Notes: generated from the sequence alone by a model not told the origin. A DNA stretch of 64,000 bases from Symbiodinium microadriaticum (GCA_001939145.1 LSRX01000288.1:20794-84793), one strand, 5' to 3'. Shown: positions 33,846 to 48,319, counted from the first letter of the stretch. Numbers and translations: made by a program.

Positions 33846-36704
33846 GCTTTGTTTCCTCGCACGGCGACTTTCGACTCTTCCCTACTCGCAAGATATTTCT
33901 CTCTATTTATTGTATGCGTCTATTTCTGTTTCGTATTTGCCGTCGCTGTTCTGTGTCGAGACACATGTGGAGAAGCTGCTGAATCTGTGCAGAAGCCGTC
34001 TCCTGGGCCCAGCGCGTTCTACGGAAAAATAAAGTGAACCCACCCGGCCCAGGAGGGTACGATGCCCTTCGCGGCGCCTCTTGGCAGGAAGTGAGAATGA
34101 CTTCTAGTCCAGTCTAGAGTCTAGAGTTCAGAATCCTAGCACTGTTCTGGCAAAGGCTTCAAGATGCCCGAGAGTTTCACTGTTTAAGAACTTGAGCCGA
34201 TGATGCTCTGCATGTGGTTGCTTCACAGTGAAGGTCCGCGCGTCTTGAAGCCTGAGCTTGTTGAATGCCAGCCTCAGAACGCATCCGCGAGGTTTTGGCG
34301 AGCTGGGCAAGCATGGATGCTGCCGACAGGGAAAGCATCACCGCAGCTTCTGCACAAGTTGATCCTGCCTAGCCTGAATGCTTGTGAAAGTAGTTAGTGC
34401 CTCCTTCATCGGTAGGAGAGCACCTCGGCGGAAACGAGGGGTCTTCATGATTCGGTACGGTAAGTCAAAAAGCCACGCAAATCCAGGTTTTCAGCTCTGG
34501 GTCCGCCGCGTCGTTGCTATTCCAAGGAGTTCTTTCTGGCAGATGGCATCCACTATCATGCCTGCCTCTTCAGCTATCTCCCGGACTGCAGCTGGGCTCG
34601 CAATGTGTACTAGTCATGACTCATCACTACTTGTCAAGCTCGAGTCGGAGAGGCTCGAGCAGAGGTTTTCGAATCGGAGCATTCCCGTGCGCTGATACCT
34701 GTCGCAAAAGAATCCATGATACCGGCTCTTATCCCGCCCAAATCTAGAATACCTGATGCGCCCTGAGGCTTCGCCCATGCGCATAAGAGACCAGGCTGCA
34801 GCTTTTTTGTCGCGGTCTGTATCGCAAGTCATTTCGCAGAGTGCCGACTTGTGATTGCAAGTGGGTGTTGAGCGCAAGGGACTGTGCAACCTGAGGAACA
34901 CGCGAGTGGGTCTGGAGACTCTGCTGAAGCTGAGTCAGAGACTGTAAGAGATACTGGAGGTGTTGTCCTCCCAAATGGAGTGAGGGCTCAGCTATTCGGC
35001 ATGACGAGCTGCCAGAAGCCACAGGTTCTGTTTCCTCTATCCCCTTGATCTCGTGATCCCCGCCGATTCCTGGATTCTGTCCCAGAGCTCTGTTGCGGGT
35101 GCCATGTGACCATGTGACCCAGGACTCGATGCTGATCCTTGGAGGTTTTCAGAGGGTCGATCCATCTGCTGGTTTCGCTGCCCTTTGAGAACGGAAGACC
35201 ATCGACCACGGAACCCTCACTGGGCCACAGACAGTAGACCGTGATGGCAAAACCTAGGAGCCTTTGATGAATAGGAGGCACAAACCATGAGGCAGAGAAG
35301 CAAATGTGGGTATACCAATGCACATAATATATGTATATATATATATATATATGTTCGAATACAATGCATAGATGTATAACATAATTAGGTGCTTAGCAAT
35401 CAAGGACTCTGCTGGTCGAGCTGGTGGAAATCACGTGGACCCAGCTGGCGGCTGCTCGGGCGCGTGGTGCTAGGGGTTCAGGATTCTCGTAACCTTCCTG
35501 TCTATGTTCCCGGTCCGTCCTTCAGCCCGGCAAGAGAGTTGTAGGCATGAGAGTGTCACTAGAATCTGGTGTAAATATCCCGGTGATAGACTCCGCGAGC
35601 CGTTTTTCTGGAAGGGCATCCCACGTTCCTATGATATCCTGGGGAAGGTTACGGAGAGTCTAGGGCCTAGCTGGGCTTTTCATGCGCAGAGTCTGCTCCT
35701 GCTCAGGTAAGCACGCTGCCGCATCAGGCGGCTTGTCTCTTATCTCCTCGTGCTGCCGAGTTTTGTTCAAGAGGTCTCGCACAGTTCCGAGACGAAACTC
35801 TCATCGTACTGAATCGTACTGGAGCGCGAGGTTACGGTGAACCTTGCGGACCTTGCCTCGTTCACCATGGCTGTTCGCTCTCGCAGCGTGTTTTTCTCCT
35901 GCTGCCGGGCGGAGTCCAAGAAAAGGGATGGGGAAGAAGCTTAATTAAACTGGACTTTTCAATTTTTACCCACCGCAGAAGAGGGTCTGGAGTTCATGTA
36001 GCAAGCCGAACAGGACAGAAGAACCCCTGAAAAAACCTGAGGCTTGGAACATGCGAAGATCACCAACCTGGGTAGTGGACACTACGTGGCCCGCCTGGGA
36101 AGTTGATGTCGTCGGATGTTGGACGGTAGTGGGGCCACAGAAGCTGTCCCGTCGTGTTCAGGATGAGCTTGGCTTGTTTGGAAGTTGTTTCCAGACGGAC
36201 TTTTCGAACTCGTTTTGATGGTACCCTGTTGTATGTGTAATGTACTGTACCATGGACCCAGAGAGGGGCCAGAATGTAGACCGACGTCCGGAGGTGGTGG
36301 ACGAAGATGGGAGCAGCCAAGCACTCCACTCCTGGAACATGCAGAGAAGCTGGGTCAGGGTCCGACTTCAACAAAGTTCATAGCTAGAGCCAGCTGCAAG
36401 GCACCAACGTGCTGCAGGCAAAAAGTACAAGAACCCGCTGTGCCTCATGCCAGTCTGGGGCTGCAACTTAAACGAGAAAAAGCAATGTAAGAACGAGCAG
36501 GTACGGTCTCAGGGCCCTGCGCATCGGTCCCCCTCCCAGGCCCTCAACATGACCAGCAAGAATTGGTCGAGAACCGAGGCGGGGCCGAGCACCGAGTACT
36601 TAGTTCGTGAAGAGCAGCTGAGGATGTAACAACAACGGTGGCTGCCAGATGTCATCCGCAAGTATCACGAGAATCAGTGTTGCCACCACCGTCGCGACGA
36701 CGAC

Positions 36705-36793
36705 TACTGCTCTACTACTAGTACGACGACGACGACTACTACTCCCACCACGACGACGACGACTACGATGACGATTACTATCATCATCATCAT

Positions 36794-36851
<58 letters not shown>

Positions 36852-37135
36852 NNNNNNNNNNNNNNNNNNNNNNNNNNNNNNNNNNNNNNNNNNNNNNNNN
36901 NNNNNNNNNNNNNNNNNNNNNNNNNNNNNNNNNNNNNNNNNNNNNNNNNNNNNNNNNNNNNNNNNNNNNNNNNNNNNNNNNNNNNNNNNNNNNNNNNNNN
37001 NNNNNNNNNNNNNNNNNNNNNNNNNNNNNNNNNNNNNNNNNNNNNNNNNNNNNNNNNNNNNNNNNNNNNNNNCCACCACCACCACCACCACCACCACCAC
37101 CACTACGACGGCGACAAATCCTGCTACTGCTACTA
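36705..37135. repeat. ACG/ACT/CCA triplet arrays around an N gap
   Basis: ACG then ACT triplets run into 221 undetermined bases (36852-37072), and CCA triplets follow the gap. The array is longer than what is assembled and the gap size may be arbitrary. Confidence 0.95.
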
Positions 37136-37774
37136 CTACTGCCCGCGCTGCTGCTGCTGTTGCTGCTGCACGGCGACGACAGCTACTGTTGCTACTATGC
37201 AGATCTATTGTTGCTGCTGTTGGTGCCAGCTCTTGCAGAAGGATCCTACTCGAGGAAATGGAGAACAACAATAATCCTGATGAACGCAGGGTGTAGATGG
37301 CAGCATGTAGGCAAAGGCAGGAGTTAGCTTTGCTAATGATGTGCTCCAACGGACGTGGCATGCATGGGTCGCAACGCACCAGAGCAGTTATTGTCTCTAG
37401 TTTTTGTCATACAGGAGTTTGCCTTCCCAGGAGGTGTCCAACCACGACCTGGGTGTGTCGAGGACCTTGAGGAAGTCGCTCGTCCCAACCCCAAGAGCAA
37501 GCCCGAACAAGAACCACAGAAAACTGAGGGTTGTGCAATTTCGACGGGGATGAGGTGCAGCTGTGAATCCTGTCCCCTGCCAGATTTTCTTGAATGTCAT
37601 GTTTTGAGTTTAAGGCTGGTGCGGAACACCCGCATGCCGGCCTCCTGCAGCCGGCCGCTTTCGCAGATGGCAATCTTGGACATCGAGCGTCCGAGTCCGA
37701 GCTGGGGTGAAGACAAAGCCATCAAGGAAGGCTGTGGCTGCAGGTCCCAGCATCCCTTCTCTGCTACTAGCAGT

Positions 37775-37856
37775 AATGGTCGTCGTCGTCGTCGTGGCGG
37801 AGGTGGTGGGGGTAGAGCAGTAAGAATTAGCAGTAGCAGCAGCAGCAGCACCAGCA

Positions 37857-37900
<44 letters not shown>

Positions 37901-37986
37901 CGTGGAGATGGTGGTGGTGGTGGTGGTGGTCGTGGTTGTGTTTGTGGTGGTTGTGGTGGTGGTGGTGGCGGTGGCGGTGGTGGTGG

Positions 37987-38017
<31 letters not shown>

Positions 38018-38030
38018 GCTGGTGGTGTTG
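37775..38030. repeat. GTC, AGC and GGT triplet arrays
   Basis: Consecutive GTC, AGC and GGT blocks. The Ser-rich, Gly-rich, Pro-rich and Leu-rich frames here come from the repeat. Confidence 0.95.
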
Positions 38031-39529
38031 TGGCCGCAGTTTTGGTTTGGCAGCAGTAACAGAGTGGTAATCTGCAACAGATGTGGTTGTAGAGTGAAGG
38101 TAAAATCATACTAAGGCTGTTGACATCTCGCAGGTGCAGGCTGCGGCCTCGGGACAGAGAGATTGTGGGTGTGCTTGCTTTAGTTGCGTGGAACTTGGGG
38201 CAAGCCAGAGGGAAAGGGAAACGGGAAACATGACTGATAGTGAATCTATGCGATTTGTCCATGCTGTTTGCGCAAGTTCGCTGCGTTTGTTTGAGGCAAG
38301 TTGCAGAGAGCAAGTTAGTAAGAACCAGAGATGCGAAGAATTGCATTTCTTGCAAATTGACAGCATAGCATGAAAAGAACCTTTTTGATTGGTTCAGCTG
38401 TTATTAAGCATCAAGCGTGGTGAAATCCAGTGGCTTAACCAAGCATTCAGCTCTAAGCCTTGAACTTGCAGCTGCCGCAACTCTGACTTTGGGACCAGGC
38501 CCGCCGTGAGATGTCCAGTGACGCATAGCATCGAAGAACCTAATGGTCTACAGCTGCCAGCTCCGCAACGGGCACTCCATCGCTAGGATTGGCTGTTGTG
38601 ACAATCCTGATGGTAATTATTCATGATGCCATTGCTGAGTTGCAATTGAAGCGAAACCACGCAAACCCACGTGTTCCACTCGGTGATAAGTTCCACTAAA
38701 ATGATGGTGTCTGGCAGCTGGTGGCTGGGGTGGCTTTCGACCAATCGCCAATCTTCGCCTTGTGGTCGCTACTATGGGGTACAGAGGACGTGACAAGTAG
38801 GACTGAGTAGGGTCATCAGTAGGGTAACTCTCGTCACAGTCACAGTCGTACCTTGTCTTAGCCCCCCACTAAGGTCCTTTTTAGCCTAGTTGTCCTCCAA
38901 CTACTCTGGGGTACGCCTTTGCTCTTCAATGTTGCCACCTGCAGTCAATGGGCCGGAGGTGTGGGCGAGATGCTGCAACCGGAAAAAGTGTCACTCTTAC
39001 GGTGAAGTGAAGTGGAACATCTCAACTTCCTGCCAGGAACGAGAGAGGCGGCCGAAAACCCTCTCCCAGACCTCCGATGCTCGAGTTTGTTAGTTCTTGC
39101 TGCTTCTGGAGTCTCTAGAGCAGCGCAGCAGGAGGACTTGGGGCGGTCTGCCTTCGGCTCGAGACATTCTCATGGAGAATCTATGACCACAGCCCCACAG
39201 CTTCAAAGGTCCAGCAGACTGCGTGTCATCCTGCGAGTTTTCGGAGTACGCTCCTTTCTCAGTTCCCGATCGGAAACCGGGCCGGACCCGGAAGGAGAGG
39301 GTCTCAGATTAAAACGGGATAGGAAACCGGCAGGTGTTGGAGCGATCCAGTTGCGACAGGCTTGGCCCTGGAGCTCCTCCCGAATGCGGAGGCAGCAGAA
39401 GAAGTTTCACCTTCGCATTTCTCTGCCCCCTGAGCGGTCTGAGAACGCTGAAATCCGAAGCAAAAAGCCTGGCAGATCTCTTCGATGACACATGTGGTCT
39501 TTCCAATCTCTCCTGTATTTTGCTTGGAT

Positions 39530-39603
39530 CCCTCTCTCTCTCTCTCTCTCCCTCCCTTCCTCCCCCTCATTTGTACCCATCAACCCATCCCTTCATCCAT
39601 CCG

Positions 39604-39642
<39 letters not shown>
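39530..39642. repeat. (CT)n microsatellites
   Basis: Two CT runs (39532-39551 and 39604-39640) separated by CCATC-like units. Confidence 0.9.
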
Positions 39643-40319
39643 TTTGAGCATGAGCACGACCGGATGTGGTATGTGGTGCAGACGAAGCGACACATACTTT
39701 TGTCGGAACGATCCTGGATGCTTTGCGTACATGCAGTGTGATGCGTTGAACCCTGGCCAGCTCCATTCGTTTCGTGTTTTGGGCAGCGCCTCGCACGTGG
39801 GAAGTTGCCGAGGTATGGAAAGGACATGGAAACTACCAAGACCCCACCTGCCAAACCCTCGCAATTTTCCACATCCGTCGGCCATGTTCCCAGGTCTTCT
39901 TGTACCTCGCTTTCAACTTGACAATGCTCCTCAGCAGCATCAAAGTGCGGCCTCACAATGCGCCACCCAGCCTAAGACTGTCGCAGTGTAGTATCGAAGA
40001 TTGAAGTTGAAGTTATGCCAACGATGACCAGCATGCCAGGAACATCTTCGCCGTGCTGGTAATCAAGCATGGCTCAGCCGCCCTGCCGGAAGCCGAGCTT
40101 CTGGGCCCTCGCCGTCCGAATGCACGCTCTTGGCGCTTTTTCGATTTCTGCAGTTCCCCGCGCTTAGTGACTTAGTGCAACATCTGCGCTTGAGGGGCAG
40201 CGGCTCAGGTCCTTCCTTGTCTCCACACTGCGGATGCCGCTTTCAGCATTGGCCGGCCCCTCACAAGTCTTCCAGGTGTTGAGGGCAAGTTGGGAGGGGG
40301 TGGGTGGGTGTTTGAGGTT

Positions 40320-40357
40320 TTTGTGTGTGTGTGTGTGCGTGTGTGTGTGTGTGTGTC
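40320..40357. repeat. (GT)n microsatellite
   Basis: About 18 GT units with one C interruption. Confidence 0.9.
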
Positions 40358-43300
40358 AGCTGCTAGATCCTAGGACTGAAGCCGTTTCTGACAAGATAGG
40401 ATTGGAGTCGGAATGTTCTTTGCAGGGACGTGTTCATAGAGATTGTAGAAGGATGTGTTTGATATCGAAAGGTCCACATGACATGCCCTGTGCCTGAGGC
40501 CTTTGGATCCACTTTGATCATGGGTACGGCGCCTATCCGGGCCCATGGCATAGGAACGGCCCTTCATGAAACACAAGGAGTTGTGCTTGGGGTTTTGAAT
40601 TGGGCTAGTAGCCGAAAGAGAAGACCGGCAGTGGCCAAACATCAGTGGTGTGGGGGTGAAGCGCCGCGGGGTTGTGTTTGACGTGCTCTGCGGGAAGCTG
40701 GTTCCAGATTCTTGGGCCTGAAGCAGCGACTTTAGAAGGAGTTGTGCCTATCTGCAAAATCTAACACCGTTGAGCAAAGGTCAGCAAAGCATCTCCACTG
40801 GGCTTGCGAGATTGATGATTGAGACAGCGTGCAGTCAAGTGCACACGTTGTGCGCCGTGCTGCGCCGCAGCCAATGTCAATGTCGAGGCAGTGAGGCCGT
40901 GACGCCGCAGCTGCACGACCTTCTCAGCCTGGTGGTGATCTTGCTAGGCTGCCGTGACAGCAGCTGCTAGCAGAGGTGTCAGTGACAAGCCGTGCCAAAG
41001 TGATGTCAGGGTCAGGGTGCGACTTTTTGCTGCAGGGACCCGGTGATGGTGTGGAAAATAGACAGCGTGGAAACGAGGGCGAGTGAGGTTGGCGAAAAGA
41101 AAGAGGGTGTGTTCTGAGCCGCCTGGAGCTCGTGGAAACCCGCGTGAAGTTTCGATCGCACTGAAAAATTCACAGAGGTTGATCTGTCTCCGGGAAAAAG
41201 TCGCATCATCTAAGCGGGTGAAGAATGCAGGAGGGAAGAGGCAGAAGCGCCAGAACCAGAAGAGAGTCGGAGAAGCAAAATTCGAAGTGGAATTGCAGGT
41301 GACTCGTGCTTCTCAGACCTTGCCGGCAGGTCTTTGCTCGTACCGCATGGGAGCTCGGCAGCTCAAGCGGCAGCAGAAGCCTGGCCCCCGAGTGCTCTGA
41401 GCCGTTGCATGGCAGCCTTCCGGTCATGTCCTCCCCCAGCAGCTCAGCCCACGACTCAGGGAAGAATCGGCTATGAGCCAGGACGTCGCGGTTTCGTATG
41501 CTTTCGTGGGTTCGGCAAAGTTGGAGCTTTGAGTCGATGTTTTGCGATATTGCACAGGCGTCGTGTGCTGTATTGCGGAGGCGTCAAAGCACGGAATTGG
41601 TAGCACTTCAGTGCTGTGGCCATCTTTGAAGAAGACATCATTCGGGTGTGCCAAAGGCTTCGAGAGACGACAAACCTCAAACTGACACTTAAAGAACACA
41701 TAATGACAAATGCCATAGAACAAGCTCATAAGTGTTGATATTGAGTGAAAAGCCGCTGTCTCCAGGCTCAAGCCCTAAGTATAGTGTGTGCAAGCCATGC
41801 CCTGGCAATCTTGAGAGGGGCAGTGATGTGTTGTGTCGCATGTTTGGGTGATTCTGCTGTGTTTGCCATGGTGTAAACCCAATCAGTAGGATCCTCATTG
41901 CAGAGGTGCAGAGGCAGGAAGCCCACAGCTAAACCTTTCCTGACCAAGCGCTTCCAGGAGCCGATCCCGAGCCCAACCTGTGCCAGCCCCTCGTCGCCAG
42001 GCGACGCTCTCGGGTTAGGCTGAAGCCAAGACTCGAGCGAAGGAGTACGAAGCTTAGGGTTCCGCGACTGGGGCCCGGAAGTGTCCTGTTTCTAGCTCCG
42101 TTACCCATCGGCTTCATCTACTGCGGACAGGGAGCACGCCGGGCTTCCCCGGCACTCGTCCGAGAGGCCTGCCGGCGGGGTGCTGTTGCGTAGCGAAAGT
42201 TGAGGCATGCGATTCACAAATTCAAGTTTCGCGCCGTTTCAGTTCTGGGGGCCTGGCTGCGAATTTCAAACTTTTATCACTCCGGCTACAGATGGGGACT
42301 CTTAGACTATAGTCAATCTAGTCTTGATAAATTGAATTGGAATTACAAGCAGACTTGTCTTCGAATCCGGAGGCAGCGAATGGAGGTTCATGCCTGTCTT
42401 TGCCACGGGCAGTATCAACAGTGGTCAACCACAGCAAGAGCCTCAGCATGTGACTTGGGAGAACCCGCTCTGCAGACACTCGAAGTCCTGAGCCAATGCG
42501 TCTGAAGGGTAACACGCGTGCTACGGCTCAGGTTCGTGCTCGTCCATGCCCCGAAGCCGCAGGCATCATCCGGGTCCAGGGCTTGAGGCCTGTAGTTCCG
42601 CAGACCGATGTGCAATGCAGGCGCGGTCGGCAGATGCGGTGCGGCGGACGCTGATCGGGTGTGCCTCCAGCCTCTTCGTAGAGCCCAGCAGACATGGTAT
42701 GATGATGCGCGCAAGTCCCGAAGCTGCAGGCGCCTCGGTGTTGGGTCACCACTCCACTCGCCCCAGTTCAGGCAGCGGGCACGGGAGAAGCTGGGCCTAC
42801 TTTCCCAACACAGCTAGCCACTCAGAACACCCCCTGCCGGATCTCTGCTTTCGCGACCACGGTTCAGAAATGCATAGCATAGACGCTATGGCCCCCAAAT
42901 AGGAAGAAGACCAGGGGCCACGGCTGAAGATCCGGGTTGTTGTCGGGCCCTGGTCGGCTGTTCAGCATCACCAGCCGCCATCGCAGAAACATTTTCCAGC
43001 ACTGGTGCTCAGAGCCAAGACTCGAACCCAAAAGAATCTGAAGTGCCTGTGCAATCTCAGAGCGAAGCCCGAAGCAACACCGCTGCCCTCCCTGCACCAG
43101 GGACCGTTTCTCACCGGGATCCTCCCCTGAGCACGCGGCAGTGCCGGAGACGAAGGGCTGTGGGGAAGTCTTGGATACTTTTTGGGGTGCGGGGCGGTGG
43201 GCGATTCACTGGTAACTGCTCCTGAGGTCTGTAGGCAGATTTGAGCAGGTTTGATGTCGGCTTCATCTACATGGGAGCAGGAACAGCGGGAGGGGGAGTA

Positions 43301-44630
43301 GTAGCAACAGCAGTAGTGGTAGTAATGAGTCGGAGTCGGAGTGGGACGAGTTTGGATGGTTGGCACATCATGGCAGTATAACGCAGCCATGGCAACCATA
43401 CCGGCAAGACAAAAACCATGGTGATTGCGTGAGGAGTGCCACGACATGCACATGACGGGCCTGGAGCAATGAGAGTCCCGAGGACTCGACCCTTGGCCAG
43501 GAAGCTTGCTCGATTCGGATTCAAACATCTGGCGAAATGCCCCTCGATTGTGTACATGTAGGCTTTACGCAGCAGTCCTCGTGCAGCCGAGGACCTCGTC
43601 TCAACCGAAGGCGATGAATTGATGTGACTGCAGATACTTTCAGGTGCGCGCCTAAGACTGCGTAGGTAGTTTTGGGAAGCGAAGCGGAGGGGCTAGGCCT
43701 TGGCAACGCCAGTGGCCAAGATTCAAATCGCGACAGTCGGCACTTGAAGCTTCAAGCTTTCACACGCAGCAGATCTGAGAATCCTGCTGCCAAGGGCGCA
43801 ACTCGCCAACAACACTGGCTCGGCATCTCACGCCCTCACCGGTCCAAGAATGGCTTAGCTTAGTCGCAAGGTCGGTGGTATGAAGGCCACATAGGCTGGG
43901 TGGTGAGCCTACGAATATGGCCGAAGCCTAGGCTAGTGCGGCTGTTCTCTTGGCGGGATCGGCAAGCACCTACCTATTACTTGTACCGGTGGGCCGTTGG
44001 GGATCAGCATGTCCGAAGGAACACTTTAGGACATCGGCAACTGCCCAGAGCAGTCGGAGGCACCTTGAAGCTTGTGTTCTCAAGCCTAAAGCCTGCAGAA
44101 GTCGAGAGGAGGAGCTTGCTAGATGCATAGAATGCAAGTTGTAGCTCATTGTTTTTGTGATGCGCTCTCTGTGTGTGTGTGTGTGTGCTTGCCCCTAGCT
44201 CAGCGCAACTGCGCGCACAGAACCGAACTGCTGGTCTCGGCATGTGTAGGGTTGAGGATGTTGGGACAGCACTCACGTGTCGGACAAAACTTCTTAGAGT
44301 TTGCGCTCTTGTGGCCAATTGCCGGTGTTGCACGCCGCCTACAAGGCTAGGCCATGCAAAAGCACAGGGATCGGGAAGGCAGCAGCGGCAGTGTGGACAG
44401 AGCAACCGCACCTAGGACCTAAGAAATGTCATTAGTGATAGAGCATCATTGATAATCTTGTCAAGTTGGCCTTGGGAGTGTTACAAGTGGCATCAATCAT
44501 GAATTGTAGCATTCCGTCCCAGTGCAGGCTTCCTTCAGCCCCAAGCCTTAGCTGGAAATACTTCGATCGAACATGACTCTCCTCTGCACCCCTCTGTGTC
44601 TCTCCATTCGGGCGGAAGGCAGCAAGTGCC

Positions 44631-44903
44631 GTGACGGCCGAGACGGGTTCATCTACAGAGTTAGTGGCCATTCTGCTGCCCACGCTGCCGTGGCTCACTT
44701 CTCGAATCGTTCTTGCAAAGGACGTCCTGGAACGGCGACATGCCGCAAGACAGAATCCCAGCAACCCCCATGGAACCTCCGAAGGCACCTCTCAAATAGA
44801 AAAGCCACCAGCTGTCCTGGGATGCTTCTTAAGTGGGTCGTCCTCCATGCTCAGGAATCTTCCAACAGCTGGCCGCACCGTTCTTACCCGCACCGAAAGC
44901 TAG
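44631..44903 (+). CDS. candidate coding block, product unknown
   Basis: Open frame of about 90 codons without a convincing ATG. It begins with a hydrophobic, helix-like stretch (STELVAILLPTLPWLTSRIV) followed by polar sequence. It may be an exon plus read-through. No family recognised. Confidence 0.25.
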   Translation: MTAETGSSTELVAILLPTLPWLTSRIVLAKDVLERRHAARQNPSNPHGTSEGTSQIEKPPAVLGCFLSGSSSMLRNLPTAGRTVLTRTES

Positions 44904-45363
44904 TAAGGCCTGGTTGAAATTAGAATCAGTAGACCCTGCAGTATACTACATACCGTACCGCATTTCTTGTCGTCCTTCTTCCTGATAATAACCGTGCTCG
45001 GGATGACGGTGATACACCCGATCATGATGTGCCACGCGAAAGATGAGAGGATGAAAATGATGCTGCTGCTCATGTTTGATGGTGGTCATGACTTTGATGA
45101 TCTTGGTGTCCTTGTTTGTATGCTGTGTAGGCAGGATGATGATATTGAAGTTTACGGTGGCGGTCAGGACCCCGACCCGCTGGTGACTAGATGATGATGG
45201 TTGTTGATGACCGTGTCGGCATGAGTGGTCGTACCAGCCCCCATCATCTCGCAGTCGTTGCAGTCATAGCCTTACTCATGTTCGCCAGCAGCTGCAGCAT
45301 GACCCGTTTGGCACTTGCGATGCTCATGACACTTGCGAAAGCTATGCAGTTCATGGTAGCTAG

Positions 45364-45467
45364 ATGTATTTTTCTCTAAGCCAGGGTCCCCATCTAAGTC
45401 CCCAATACAGGACGCCACGCTGAAAAAAAGGATCCGAAAAAGGACCCTAATTTAGAGAACTACCCAT
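45364..45467. mobile_element. MITE-like short inverted-repeat element, copy A
   Basis: About 104 bp. The right end reads CCTAATTTAGAGAACTACCC and its reverse complement matches the left end around TTCTCTAA...AGGGTCC. The whole element aligns, in the opposite orientation, with the one at 59881-59983, including the interior TCCCCAATA block. It has no coding capacity. Target duplications are not clear. Confidence 0.7.
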
Positions 45468-47499
45468 CTTGCAGAAGAGAACTTCACGAAACCCATCTTT
45501 AGGTCCAGAGATGCCCTGATGTATCTCAGTACAGCGCGGGCTAGAGCCGGTTGCGGAGCACTCCAGCGCCATTTGGAGGTATAGCTTTTCGTTGGGGTTT
45601 ACATAATGTTGACAAAACCATTGTTTTTGCCATCACATGATTTTGGTGTGCACAGGACCTCTAAGTGGCAGGGAAGAGAGGGGCATGGAGTGCCCCAATG
45701 CTCCTCAAGTCTCCGGTTGGTGCACAGGAACCTGTTGTCTAGTGCCGCAGCCCATCGCGGGATCCTACTCCCGATTCCAGCGCTTGCGAAAAAGGGATGG
45801 TGTGGAAGCTTTGTTCATATGCATGCAGACTAAACAGGAGCACGCACCAGCTGGAGAGTTGTGCTGCCAGCAACAATTTCGATTGGCAAGCTCCCCATCA
45901 AGATCGCCATCTTCTCCTTTTAAGATTGATTGGGAACTTAGAGCAGCATTTTTTTTGTTGTCCGCAGGACCGAAGAGATGGGAGTCTCAAAAAGGTTGAG
46001 GAGAAGGGAGCTTGCCAGAGCCGGACAACCCACTGCATTGTGACACCTTGGAAGCTCACGTTCCTCGATGCTCGAAAACCCAGGCGTCTGTGTGCGGACG
46101 CAAGACAACACTACAAACTAGCTTCTCTAGGCGGGAGGCAAAAAAAGAGCTCGTCCTGAAATTTCATTGTGTGTGCCTGATTCTTCTACACTGTTAGTCG
46201 ATCAGGTGCCCGTCTATCTGGGCATCCTCTCTCGCGTAAGACGCATTTGCCAGCTTCGAACGCAGGGAAGAACAAAGCGACCAGGCTAAGTCTGTTGATA
46301 TACCCCTTACACGTTGTTCAGTCCGGATCCATACCCGTTTTCGGCCATGGCTGTTGAGCTTGCAATGTAGAGGACCAGCGTAGGGTCCTTTGGACATGCC
46401 CGAGATTGCCAGATCGAATAGGAGGTCTGCAGCAGCTGGAGTCCGCCCTGAGCCAGGTCATTGAAAAGAAGCTCCGAAGTAAAATGCCCAGTCTTTGAGA
46501 GCTTTTGTTGAGGGCTCAGATGAAGGAGGACCTAATGTACTGGCTGCTGCGACAGTGCTGAGAGAAGCCTACCCGGGGTCAGAACTTGCAGCACAGTTTC
46601 TCAAGCCCAAAACCTGTTCCTTGATGACCCTGGGCACCTATAACGGGGTCAACCAGAGGATCTTGAAGGGGTGAAGACTGTCAGTGTCCATGAAGCATCT
46701 CATCAAAGCAGCTGCAACCCTCAGACACCCAGTACAATAGCCACAGAGAGCTTCGCTGCATGAGCTGTCCTGGTTTGAGCCGAAGCCCTTGTGCAACTGA
46801 GCGTTCGGCAACCATTTGTGATGCCGAAGCCTGCTGGCTGATTGCCTCCGCAGATTGATTGTCAGTGTGTTTCACCCGTCCGAGGGCAGTATGCGCGCAC
46901 GTCGCATTCGGGACTGCAAACGTATTTGTTTCGTACATTCTGCATCGATGCAGAACGTTTCTCGCGGTTGTTGTGGCGTGGCACGGTCGCCTTCACGCTG
47001 AAGAAGCTCAATGTAATTAGCTGTAGCTCGGATGCCCAGAGAATGTCCTTCGACAGTCGCCTGTGCTTTGTGCAGGTCCCTCTGCCGTTACGTGCACCCC
47101 TACATACAGTCAGCATGTGCTGCATCATGCTGCATCCTCTGGGTATCGCCCTTATAAGGAGGGGCTGTTGGCTGAACCAACTGTTGCGCCAGTCCAAGCA
47201 GAAAGTCGCTGGTCAGAGCCCAACTGGCCATGCTGTTCCGAATGACGGTAAGGCTTACCCGGCAAGGCTTGTATGGACAGCTCTCACGGTTGATCTTCGA
47301 AGCCACTAAGAGACCCTAGGCCGCTACTAGATTTCCCACCGATATGCACATGTCACAAGGATAAGTTCTGTCGCATCAGTCTACCTATACTCATAGGCTT
47401 GAGATTGTTTCTGGCTGTCTCTCAAATCGAGTTCCCTCCGATTCGGGCCCGCTCCATGCACGTGCGCAAAATCAATGCAATGTGCACATAGGTTCATAC

Positions 47500-47590
47500 A
47501 TTTCTCTCTCTCTCTCTCTCTCTCTCTCTATTGTATACAGACATATGTACATGTGCTTTCTGGCTGTATGTATGTATGTATGTATGTATG

Positions 47591-47629
<39 letters not shown>

Positions 47630-47860
47630 ATATAGATACACGTCATACGCACACACACACAGACATGCATGCATGCATGCATGCATGCATGCATGCGTAC
47701 GTACATACACACATCAAGACACACAATATATATATATATGTATATATATATACACACATACATTTATCACATAATGTGTGTTCGAAAAATATAATCTAGA
47801 TAGAAATACATGTACATTTATCTGTGTATGTGTGTATATATATATATATATACACATAAA
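47500..47860. repeat. CT, GTAT, TATG, CATG and TA microsatellite complex
   Basis: CT run to 47529, GTAT/TATG units to about 47636, CA run, GCAT units 47665-47695, then TA/TG runs. Frames such as Tyr-Met-Tyr and His-Ala-Cys-Met are artefacts. Confidence 0.9.
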
Positions 47861-48147
47861 ATTAATTGATGGGGCCGTGGGCACGTTGAACAAGCTAACT
47901 GTAGGTTACACGCGGGAACTCTTGTTGCCTCAGGTCTGTCACATATGCAAAGACTTGGAAGAAACCCACCCGCGTCAGAATAGTAAATTAACGGAAGGTT
48001 CAAAGTATATCTCCTGTACATGTATGTACATATATATATATATACACATAAATTCATACAGGTATATATTTGTGCACATGTGTATATCCGCCGCAACAGA
48101 CAGAAAGGTCGATAGATGGACAGGCCGACAAGTAAGCAAGTGGTGGG

Positions 48148-48319
48148 TAGGTAGGTAGGTAGGTAGGTAGGTAGGTCGGTCGGTCGGTCGGTCGGTCGGT
48201 CGGTGGAAGATAGGTAGGTAGGTAGGTAGGTAGGTAGGTAGGTAGGCAGAGAGAGAGAGAGAGAGAGAGAGACAGCGAGAGACAGCGAGAGAGACAGAGA
48301 GAGACCCCAAGCAAGGAAG

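Larger units (their letters stand above)
33846..44600. other. long stretch without a supported gene
   Basis: Microsatellites (listed), one N gap and short frames only. Longer frames at 39012-39488 (+) and 41083-41400 (+, very basic) lack recognised motifs, and both strands are similarly open. A TA run is at 35330-35352. Confidence 0.4.

Noticed and set aside
37597..38355. 252-codon minus frame with poly-Pro and poly-Leu
   Set aside because: Translated GGT and AGC triplet repeats.
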